A stretch of 33,106 nucleotides of DNA from an uncultured bacterium (GTDB taxonomy: Bacteria; Cyanobacteriota; Vampirovibrionia; Gastranaerophilales; Gastranaerophilaceae): NCBI GenBank assembly GCA_948433295.1, contig CAOJDT010000016.1:1-33106 (forward strand). The letters run 5' to 3'. Position numbers and translations under genes: made by a program. Under the pieces are notes generated by a model. The model was not told where the DNA came from. It did not search any database and saw nothing but the letters and a program-made list of their open reading frames with translations. Numbering within the stretch: the stretch's first letter is position 1; every line of letters starts with the position of its first letter. Below are positions 25,866-33,106 of the stretch, piece by piece.

Positions 25866-26276
25866 ATGCAAGTAAATAATATTTCATCAAATAACCACCC
25901 GAATTTTGGTGCAAAAATTAAAGTTAAGAATTTATTTGGAGAAGTTAAAATTCCAGAACCTAAAAATAGTGAATTAATTGAAAAAGCAAATAAAATAGGA
26001 CTTGAAAACGATGTTATTGAATTTTCTTTTGGTGGGATTATTAGTAAAACAGAGGATTATTGGAGCCCACAAGATAATTTTTATATGGAAAATTGGCGAA
26101 CAGAGACGAAAAACAAACTTAGAACTACATTTACACAAGAAGGTAAAGTAAAAGAACATTTTTCAGAAACCGTATATCAATCTGATTATGGAAATATTCT
26201 GGATGACAATGAAGAAAGAATTGGAGAAATTTTAGATTATTTACATACAAAATATCCAAATGATATTTGGGCTTAA
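25866..26276 (+). CDS. Small hypothetical protein with NFGA motif
   Basis: A 136-residue protein of unknown function. TAAGGAG lies 8 nt before the ATG. The N-terminus reads MQVNNISSNNHPNFGAKIKV; the NFGA tag recalls ISFG in the protein at 18669. The body is acidic, without cysteine or membrane segment, and the C-terminal half looks helical (DDNEERIGEILDYLHTKYP). It stands alone between two copies of the tRNA-Val terminator repeat, so it may be cargo of a small inserted segment. Confidence 0.75.
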   Translation: MQVNNISSNNHPNFGAKIKVKNLFGEVKIPEPKNSELIEKANKIGLENDVIEFSFGGIISKTEDYWSPQDNFYMENWRTETKNKLRTTFTQEGKVKEHFSETVYQSDYGNILDDNEERIGEILDYLHTKYPNDIWA

Positions 26277-26369
26277 ATTATCTAATAATATCATTTAGTA
26301 TAGCTTTAATTTCAGGGAGAAGTGCTCTAATATCGGAGTAGTTAAATTTTCGAGTTGCGACAACTCGTT

Positions 26370-26404
26370 CCCAAATAAGGAGGGGTTCACGCCCCTCTTT
26401 TTTA
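26370..26404 (+). repeat. 35-bp direct repeat, copy 2 (with terminator)
   Basis: Exact copy of 25617-25651. It supplies a terminator for the gene at 25866 and overlaps the stop of the minus-strand gene at 26402. Just before it is a 7-bp hairpin, CGAGTTG-CGA-CAACTCG (26351-26367). Confidence 0.9.
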
Positions 26405-27061
26405 AAATTTTAAAATTATCATCAGAGTGATAATCATTCCCACAGAAATTGCCGCGCTTAATCCGACTAAAATCATAAAAAACGGAAATCCTTTTTTCGG
26501 AGTGCTTGATTTCATTGAATAAACCTGTGGTTTTTTCGTTTTTTTAGACGGAGTTTTTTTGACTTTTGTGGCGGTACGATTTTTTTCTTCCGTATATCGC
26601 TCTGCTAAAGATTTAACGGATTTTTTACCGGTTACCAAAAGTTCGGTATCATAGCGGAGTTTTAAAATATTTGAACTTGCACCGCGGTTATAAACGGAAT
26701 AATTAATTGCAATTTCAAATGCGCGTTGAAGGCATTCTAATGCTGTCATGCCATCATGTTGAACTTTTACCGAGTGAACGGATTTGTTTCCGTTTTTCTT
26801 TAGAAAATATAAATCATCGACAAATTCTTTTTCCTGTTCTTCGCCTGTAATTTTATCTTTTAATGTTGCCAACATATTGTCGAAAGTGTCGTTATAAGAT
26901 CGTTCTGCGCCAAGAACATTTTTGCATACGCTTTCGCCAAATCGTCTTGTTTGCGCCATACACTGTTCGAAATATTCGTCTCGGTATAATTTTTCGGCTT
27001 CGGTAATTATATTAAATAAATCTTTATCAACACTTTTTAAAAAATCAAAATTTGTAGTCAT
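26402..27061 (-). CDS. Tail-anchored protein with DUF4145-like domain
   Basis: A 219-residue protein. Residues about 1-125 resemble the DUF4145 helical domain known from restriction-associated and stand-alone proteins: an N-terminal helix pair, ARRFGE-like TRRFGESVCKNVLG, and the late FLKKNGNKSVHS element. A Lys/Thr-rich linker (about 150-190) follows, and one C-terminal membrane helix (FPFFMILVGLSAAISVGMII, 193 onward) anchors it with the domain in the cytoplasm. The family's role is unknown, and no restriction genes are near. The DUF4145 assignment is from memory of the pattern and is moderate. Confidence 0.7.
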   Translation of the reverse strand: MTTNFDFLKSVDKDLFNIITEAEKLYRDEYFEQCMAQTRRFGESVCKNVLGAERSYNDTFDNMLATLKDKITGEEQEKEFVDDLYFLKKNGNKSVHSVKVQHDGMTALECLQRAFEIAINYSVYNRGASSNILKLRYDTELLVTGKKSVKSLAERYTEEKNRTATKVKKTPSKKTKKPQVYSMKSSTPKKGFPFFMILVGLSAAISVGMIITLMIILKF

Positions 27062-27112
27062 AATAACTTATGCTACACTGCGAAAAAACTTGTGTCAATC
27101 AATAAAAAAGCG

Positions 27113-27249
27113 GACTTATATACAACTTTATACCAGATGTATGAAAGCCTGTCATGCTGAACTTGTTTCAGCATCTCTTATATAGGAGACCCTGAAACGA
27201 GTTCAGGGTGACATTTCTGTGGCTATTTAGTATAAGTTGTCTATAAGTC
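27113..27249. repeat. MITE-like element with terminal inverted repeats
   Basis: Ends are near-perfect inverted repeats of about 20 bp (left begins GACTTATATACAACTT, right ends AAGTTGTCTATAAGTC). Inside are two perfect hairpins with equal arms of 8: ATGCTGAA/TTCAGCAT (27154-27174) and ACCCTGAA/TTCAGGGT (27189-27209), the widespread GTCATGCTGAACTTG type of repeat. The 11-mer AAAAAGCGGAC flanks it on both sides (27105-27115 and 27253-27263), like a target duplication. No coding frame. Confidence 0.75.
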
Positions 27250-27252
27250 ACT

Positions 27253-27286
27253 AAAAAGCGGACATTTTTGATGCCCGCCTTTTTTA
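27253..27286 (-). terminator. Terminator after pgi
   Basis: Stem with arms AAAAAGCGGACAT and ATGCCCGCCTTTTT (one bulged base, one G-T), ending in TTTTT on the minus strand. The repeat element at 27113 begins with a copy of its A-rich arm. Confidence 0.7.
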
Positions 27287-27301
27287 TATTTTAAAAATTT
27301 C

Positions 27302-28600
27302 TTATTTAGAAATTCTTCCCGGAACAACAACTCCGCCTTTGAGATTCTTTTTGTAGAATTCAACGTGCGGTTGGAGTACGCTGTCGAGAATTTCAGGAAG
27401 TTCTTTGCCGTTCATAACAGCTTCTACGATTTCCTGATAAACTGTAGCGAATGCTCTTAATTGAGTCATAGCGCCTGCTGCGGCAGGAGTCATACCCATT
27501 TTTGAAGTTTCTACTTCTTCTTTAAAGAATGCGCCTGTGATTTCGTAAGATTTAGTTAATGCACCGATGTATGCTTCAGCATTTTCGCAACAAACACCTT
27601 TGTCAACAGGAACAGTTAAAGCAAAAACTAATTTGTTCGCAGGGTTGAAGTGGGCTTCTGCGCTGTGGTGCATTGCGTCAGGAACTTTTGCAACCTGTTT
27701 TAATGTGTCTTTAACTGATTCATTTTGCATTTGAGCGTGCCAGTAAACGGTGTTTTCAAACAATGAACCCATGTATTGGTGAACAGATGCTTCAATACCG
27801 TTTAATTTGGCATCAGCCCAGAAAATACCTTCTTTCAATGCGTCATTAATTTCTAAGTCATTTGAAAGTGATTGAGCCGAAACTTCTTGAGCCGCATTCA
27901 ATAATGAAGTCATATCTGATTTTGACAAGCCTGCCCAGATTAATGTAAATAAAGCGTGGTCATCAAATGCAGAGAATCTTCCGCCTACATCATCGTGAAT
28001 GAACAAATCGCCAATCCATTCATTTTCGTTTGAAGTTCTGCGAAGTTCGCTTTTTTCTGCATTTGCGTCGGTTACTGCGATAAAGTGTTTTGCCGCTGAT
28101 TTTTCAGCTTCTTCTTTTGATTGACCTTTTGCAACGTAAGCGTCAACGAGCATTTGTTGAACTCTTAAAAATCCGTCTTTTGTTTCAAAAGTTGAGCCTG
28201 ATTTTGATGCAATCATGAAGTTTGAAGAAGTTACGTCACCAAGTCTGTACAAGAATCTTTCAAGGCTGATTGAATCAACATCAGAGTAAAATTCTACTGA
28301 ATCGTGGCGAACGTTTAAGCCGTTAATTGAAAGCATGTGTTCTACTGTGTGTTTAGAACCGCCGATACCCATTACGCTCAATTTAGAAGCGCCTGTTTGT
28401 TTTTTAAAGCTTTCAGCCATTGTATAAAGGTCGTCTAATCTTTTTAATTGTTCTTGCGGAAGATTAACCCAGTTTAAGAAATGACCTTTTTGATTAGCTC
28501 TTTTAGAAAGTTCGCTTACAAATTCGGATGTTTTAGAAGAATATTTAGAGAAATCTACACCCGAAAAACTTGTTTTTACTGATGAATTTTTAGTTAACAT
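27302..28600 (-). CDS. pgi: Glucose-6-phosphate isomerase
   Basis: Interconverts glucose-6-phosphate and fructose-6-phosphate in glycolysis and gluconeogenesis. Motifs: MGIGGSKHTVEHML, the phosphate-binding SKSGSTFETKDGF, and GGRFSAFDDHALFTL. The 432 residues are near the short bacterial form (about 445). The classical C-terminal FDQxGVE signature is degenerate (ATVYQEIVEAVMNGKEL). An in-frame upstream ATG at 28714 would add 38 residues, but AAAGGAG lies only before the ATG at 28600, so the shorter form is right. Transcribed away from the inverted-repeat element and atpD. Confidence 0.94.
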   Translation of the reverse strand: MLTKNSSVKTSFSGVDFSKYSSKTSEFVSELSKRANQKGHFLNWVNLPQEQLKRLDDLYTMAESFKKQTGASKLSVMGIGGSKHTVEHMLSINGLNVRHDSVEFYSDVDSISLERFLYRLGDVTSSNFMIASKSGSTFETKDGFLRVQQMLVDAYVAKGQSKEEAEKSAAKHFIAVTDANAEKSELRRTSNENEWIGDLFIHDDVGGRFSAFDDHALFTLIWAGLSKSDMTSLLNAAQEVSAQSLSNDLEINDALKEGIFWADAKLNGIEASVHQYMGSLFENTVYWHAQMQNESVKDTLKQVAKVPDAMHHSAEAHFNPANKLVFALTVPVDKGVCCENAEAYIGALTKSYEITGAFFKEEVETSKMGMTPAAAGAMTQLRAFATVYQEIVEAVMNGKELPEILDSVLQPHVEFYKKNLKGGVVVPGRISK

Positions 28601-28655
28601 ATTGTCTCTCCTTTTTTGATAACGTTCTGATAATATTGTAATATAAAAACACAAA

Positions 28656-28967
28656 ACATAAAGCATGTTATTGGAATCAAATACCGACCGAAGGTCGGTC
28701 AGGATTAGAGGCACTTAACAAAACAACAACAGGATGTGCACTGTCTGAGCGAAGCGAGTTTGCACATCTCAGGTTGAGTTTAGTGCCTGTATTTAGTCTG
28801 CGTGTTTTTCTTTCTTGTCCAGTATTCTTTCTTTTTGCATCGCAACAAAAAGAAAGAATTACTGGTGCGGGTTTGGGTACGCATAGTACCCAAATATTTG
28901 TTAATTAAAATGAAGGGGCAAGGGGCACACTGCCCTCTTTATAATCTTCCGATAACATGCTTTATGT
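28656..28967. repeat. 312-bp inverted-repeat element (MITE-like) between pgi and atpD
   Basis: Terminal inverted repeats of 21 bp with one mismatch, core CATAAAGCATGTTAT (28656-28676 and 28947-28967). Inside lie nested palindromes: ACCGACC/GGTCGGT, AGGCACT...AGTGCCT enclosing GATGTGCA...TGCACATC, a CT-rich hairpin TTCTTTCTTTTTG with its complement, and GGGTAC/GTACCC. There is no coding frame. It fills most of the 424-bp gap between the two genes. A 12-bp piece of the terminal repeat also occurs at 337-348. Confidence 0.8.
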
Positions 28968-29024
28968 ACGATTGAAAAAATTTTTTGCTTGTAATAAAAT
29001 GAGTTTATCAAAGGAGAGATGTGA

Positions 29025-30434
<1,410 letters not shown>

Positions 30435-30445
30435 GGGTAAAGTTT

Positions 30446-30838
30446 ATGCATTTGAAAATTATAACTCATGAAAAAGTAGTATTTGATGAAGAGGTGGATT
30501 CAATCCAAACCCGCGGTGTTGATGGCGAATTCGGGATTTTGAAAGGTCACATTCCGATGATGGCAGCGCTTGATATTGGGGTAACGACTGTGACACAAGG
30601 TTCTGAAACCAAAGCTTTTACTACAATGGGCGGGGTGTTTCAGTTTAAAGATGATGAAGCTATAATTCTTACCGATACAGCCGAATGCGGTGATGAGATT
30701 GATGTGACACGTGCAAAACAAGCCTTGGAACGCGCACAGGCAAGACTTTCGGAACATCAGGCAGAAATCGACGCAAAACGTGCGGAAGCTGCGATTGCAC
30801 GCGCGATGGCACGTTTAAAGGCAACGTTGAATAAGTAA
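30446..30838 (+). CDS. atpC: ATP synthase F1 epsilon subunit
   Basis: Rotor-stalk subunit that couples and inhibits F1. The 130 residues have the N-terminal beta-sandwich (about 1-85: THEKVVFDEEVDSIQTRGVDGEFGILKGHIP) and two C-terminal helices (about 88-130) rich in Ala and Arg. It starts 11 bp after atpD with TAAGGG upstream. Its stop is only 2 bp from that of the convergent prepilin gene, with no terminator between them. Confidence 0.95.
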   Translation: MHLKIITHEKVVFDEEVDSIQTRGVDGEFGILKGHIPMMAALDIGVTTVTQGSETKAFTTMGGVFQFKDDEAIILTDTAECGDEIDVTRAKQALERAQARLSEHQAEIDAKRAEAAIARAMARLKATLNK

Positions 30839-30840
30839 TT

Positions 30841-31716
30841 TTAATACCATACATTATACGGATAATCTTTCGGGATTTTCCATCCGTTTAGTTGTAAAAA
30901 TTTTGTACAATATGTTCGTTGTAATACAGAAGAATCAGGAGATTCCTTTTCTTTGTAACAAATCTTTTTTATATCGTCAGAATTTGGACAGCCAGATGAA
31001 AAAGGCTCAAATCCTTTATTATATATACATCCCCAATATGAAGAGTTGCTACGAGGTGCAAAATTAAAGGGGAATGAGCATACTCCATATGCCTCGGAGT
31101 AATCTCCCCATTGGTCAAAACATTTTTTAGAAGTATAAAAAAGCCAATCTCTTGTGCTACTAGAAAATGGTACAAGAATACTGCTATCTTGAAAATAAAC
31201 AATTAACATTTCTTTTCCTCTAACCGTTTGAATATCAGTCTTTACTATTTTTATATACGGTGCTAAATATTTATTAAACCATTCTTTTTGCTGTAATGCT
31301 CCGCTAATGTCTTCATACCATATTTTTTTGTCCCCATATTCAACTTCAGCCATTTTTACCGCCTGATTAATAGTTGAATAGAACTTTTGTAATCGAGTTT
31401 CCACAACGTGATTTTTATAATTTTGTATAAGCGTCGGCAAAGTCATTGCCGCGACAATTCCGATTATGCCTAAGGTGATTAAAACTTCTGCAAGAGTAAA
31501 GGCAATTTTCCTCTTCCCTCTACCCTTACTCGTGCCTCCCTGCATTTTAGTGTCAGGGTGATGTGCCGTCTTACTCACTCGCATGTAACGGCATTTCGGT
31601 TTTCCTACGCCGCCGCCTTCGCGTCGCCGTATCAAACCTTCAGCCTCAGCTCGTTCGCGCTCAGGCACGCGATTGCGGGTCAAGCCCGCAATGACGTTAG
31701 CTATTCCTTTTTTCAT
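30841..31716 (-). CDS. Type IV pilin-like protein 3 with an insertion in its leader
   Basis: A 291-residue prepilin with start ATG 31716 and GGAGG 4 nt upstream. The first four codons (MKKG) and the cleavage region KIA|FTLAEVLITLG are separated by 66 extra codons (31507-31704) of palindromic-repeat DNA, so the leader is about 70 residues, not 6-10. Ala replaces Gly at -1, which prepilin peptidases often accept. The mature part has the hydrophobic helix GIIGIVAAMTLPTL, cysteines (KCFDQ, GVCSFPF, WGCIYN, SGCPNS, KICYKE, RTYCTK) and the family C-terminus LNGWKIPKDYPYNVWY. A frame upstream reaches it through a G9 tract (31955-31963). Whether the long leader still works is unknown. Confidence 0.82.
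   Translation of the reverse strand: MKKGIANVIAGLTRNRVPERERAEAEGLIRRREGGGVGKPKCRYMRVSKTAHHPDTKMQGGTSKGRGKRKIAFTLAEVLITLGIIGIVAAMTLPTLIQNYKNHVVETRLQKFYSTINQAVKMAEVEYGDKKIWYEDISGALQQKEWFNKYLAPYIKIVKTDIQTVRGKEMLIVYFQDSSILVPFSSSTRDWLFYTSKKCFDQWGDYSEAYGVCSFPFNFAPRSNSSYWGCIYNKGFEPFSSGCPNSDDIKKICYKEKESPDSSVLQRTYCTKFLQLNGWKIPKDYPYNVWY
31507..31704 (-). repeat. 198-bp palindromic-repeat insertion in the prepilin 3 leader
   Basis: GC-rich against its surroundings, in frame (66 codons), with hairpins ATTGCGGGC/GACCCGCAAT-type and TGCCGT...ACGGCA, and the core shared with 25695-25713. Removing it restores a normal short leader, MKKG followed by IAFTLAEV. Confidence 0.75.
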
Positions 31717-31871
31717 ACATCCTCCGTTTTCTATACTATTTTTTATTATAACTCTTTTCAACACCGATGTCACCGTGTCATTAGGCACAGTGCAGGTTGC
31801 AGTGTGTTTTATTTTTGTTTTATCGTTATTGTGGGTCAATCCCCAAAAGACATTAGTCTTCAAAAACGCTT

Positions 31872-31997
31872 TCAAATTTTTAGTGTGTTTTGTAAATTTC
31901 GTGTAAAGTGGTTTGTCAAAAACCGCTCCAGAGTAGTGATTCGACTCAGTCGAGCCCCCCCCCGTTTTAAGTTTGAAGTTATAATTGACGTTTTCAT
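31872..31997 (-). CDS. 41-codon leader frame containing a G9 tract
   Basis: ATG 31997 has GAGG eight bases upstream and a TATAAT box at 32021-32016. It codes MKTSIITSNLKRGGA and closes at TGA 31874-31872. With ten (or seven) G in the tract it would instead run in frame through 31871-31717 into prepilin 3, since that whole stretch is open. It parallels prepilin 2, which also begins MKT and meets its G-run at codon 13. Whether it is translated is not known. Confidence 0.5.
   Translation of the reverse strand: MKTSIITSNLKRGGARLSRITTLERFLTNHFTRNLQNTLKI
31955..31963 (-). repeat. Homopolymeric G9 tract upstream of prepilin 3
   Basis: Nine G on the minus strand at codons 12-15 of the leader frame. 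Ten or seven G fuse the leader to the prepilin frame; eight or nine do not. Confidence 0.9.
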
Positions 31998-32046
31998 CCT
32001 ATTTTCCTCTTTTTTATTATACATTATTTTATGTTAAAATACAAGC

Positions 32047-32604
32047 ATGGAAAAATCCTTTTGGAATATTTACAAAACATTTTTTAAAGTTGGAATTCTG
32101 CTTTTGGGCGGAGGCTATGTAATTTTACCGTTGCTTCAATGTGAACTTTGTGAGAAAAAAGGTTGGGCAACGGGCGATGAGTTATGCGAATACTATGCTC
32201 TCGGTCAGAGTGTGCCGGGGATAATCGCTGCTAATATGTCAATTTTCGTCGGCTATAAACTTCTTGGCGTTCGAGGGGCTTTTGCCGCAGCTTCAGGAAT
32301 TGTTACTCCGGCGTTTCTTGCAATTGTATTGATTGCAAAGATTTTACAAGAAATAATAAAGCTTGGATTTGTTCAGAGTATTTTCTGGGGTGTCGGCGTC
32401 GGTGTTGTTATTCTCGTCTTAATGGCTGTAAAAGAAATGTGGAGTAAGAGTATTAACGACAAATTTGCTTTTGCGATTTTTCTTTCGGCATTTCTTTCGT
32501 CTGTATTTTTGAGGGTTTCGCCTGTAATAATTATTATAGCATCTGCTGTTGCAGGAATTTTTTACCGTTTGAAATCTCAAAAAAAGATGGAGGATAATCA
32601 ATGA
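32047..32604 (+). CDS. Chromate transporter family protein, first half
   Basis: A 185-residue membrane protein, one CHR domain. The N-terminal signature FKVGILLLGGGYVILPLLQ, the ALGQSVPGIIAANMSIFVGY motif and about five membrane helices identify the family. Two adjacent genes with one domain each make the short-chain paired form, which is thought to work as a heterodimer. Substrate may be chromate, sulfate or another anion; the name does not prove chromate. The stop overlaps the next start by 4 bp (ATGA). It is divergent from the prepilin 3 leader. Confidence 0.85.
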   Translation: MEKSFWNIYKTFFKVGILLLGGGYVILPLLQCELCEKKGWATGDELCEYYALGQSVPGIIAANMSIFVGYKLLGVRGAFAAASGIVTPAFLAIVLIAKILQEIIKLGFVQSIFWGVGVGVVILVLMAVKEMWSKSINDKFAFAIFLSAFLSSVFLRVSPVIIIIASAVAGIFYRLKSQKKMEDNQ

Positions 32605-33106
32605 TTTATCTTCAACTTTTCTGGGAATTTTTCCATATAGGCTTGTTCTCATTTGGCGGAGGGTATGCAACTTTGCCGTTTTTGTACCATATTTCGGATG
32701 TTTATAAATGGTATACTCCTCAACAATTATCAGATATGCTTGCGATTTCATCAATAACTCCCGGACCTGTAGGGGTTAATGTTGCGACGTTTGCAGGATT
32801 TTCAACGGCGGGAATTTTAGGGGCTTTTATTGCAACGACATCAATTATTTTGCCTTCATTTATTCTTGTAATTATAATTTCTAAACTTTTAGAGAAATTT
32901 AAATCCAATAAAAACGTTCAGGCTGCAATTTACGGCTTAAAACCTGCAGGGTGCGGACTTCTTGCGGCTGTTGCCTTAAATATATTTTCCGATAATGTGA
33001 AAAATATTTGGGCGGTTGTGCTTTTTACTGTTTTATTAATGATGAGTTTTAAGCAAAAACGTGATCCGCTGGTGATTTTAGGTATTTCCGCAATTGTAGG
33101 GCTTGC
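32601..33106 (+). CDS. Chromate transporter family protein, second half (cut by the window edge)
   Basis: At least 168 residues, open to the right edge. Start MIYLQLFWEFFHIGLFSFGG, then GYATLPFLYH and the hallmark ITPGPVGVNVATFAGF, with several membrane helices. GGAGG in the end of the previous gene serves its ATG. It is the partner of the upstream gene and inserts with opposite topology in the usual model for this pair. Confidence 0.85.
   Translation, partial: MIYLQLFWEFFHIGLFSFGGGYATLPFLYHISDVYKWYTPQQLSDMLAISSITPGPVGVNVATFAGFSTAGILGAFIATTSIILPSFILVIIISKLLEKFKSNKNVQAAIYGLKPAGCGLLAAVALNIFSDNVKNIWAVVLFTVLLMMSFKQKRDPLVILGISAIVGL

Noticed and set aside
28601-28714. Longer pgi starting at 28714
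   Set aside because: The extra 38 residues do not look like the family and overlap the inverted-repeat element; the only good Shine-Dalgarno is before 28600.
31558-32037. 159-codon plus-strand frame opposite prepilin 3 and its leader
   Set aside because: It is antisense to the repeat insertion and the leader frame, has odd composition and no Shine-Dalgarno sequence.

Overview
The window reads as chromosome of an AT-rich fermentative gut bacterium. The best inference is Gastranaerophilales/Melainabacteria, the non-photosynthetic sister group of cyanobacteria. Supporting signs are a stand-alone atpD-atpC (beta-epsilon) pair as in cyanobacteria, several type IV pilin-like proteins with the leader GFTLAEVLITLG and a shared C-terminal NGWK(I/F)P.DYP motif, a large bifunctional AdhE, and small proteins with an N-terminal FG or NFGA motif. 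The lineage rests on recalled family features; no database was searched.

Layout. Bases 1-3620 hold the end of one unknown gene and a 1069-residue helical protein with an internal duplication. Bases 3650-9000 are mostly minus-strand housekeeping: ispH-rpsA, then nadA-rlmB-rpoD. Between them lie a small XRE regulator, a palindromic operator candidate and a frameshifted small gene. Bases 9040-11480 carry a PilM-PilN fusion and PilO, the inner-membrane platform of a type IV pilus or type II secretion machine. Bases 11480-14990 (minus) hold a radical SAM protein, ComF with a coupled small gene, and an orphan sensor kinase. Bases 15009-18238 form the operon kdsC-like, TPR protein, lysC. Bases 18240-20200 hold small unknown genes, a rhodanese-like protein and a structured intergenic stretch. 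adhE (20391-23063) follows an excellent CRP/Rex-type operator. Bases 23139-25230 hold two prepilin genes around an XRE regulator, then tRNA-Cys. Bases 25255-27061 hold tRNA-Val and three unknown or poorly known genes, with a 35-bp duplication of the tRNA-Val 3' end plus its terminator. Then come pgi, a 312-bp inverted-repeat element, atpD-atpC, a third prepilin, and a paired short chromate transporter running off the right edge.

The most interesting signal is in the pilins. Two of the three prepilin genes have a run of exactly nine G at their 5' end, directly behind a good Shine-Dalgarno sequence and ATG. In both the run puts the start out of frame with the pilin, and one tract-length step repairs it (8 G in one, 10 or 7 G in the other). 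This is the layout of slipped-strand phase variation acting on pilin-like surface proteins. The third prepilin also carries a 198-bp in-frame palindromic-repeat insertion inside its cleavable leader. Several dispersed palindromic or MITE-like elements sit in the intergenic gaps and share sequence with that insertion.
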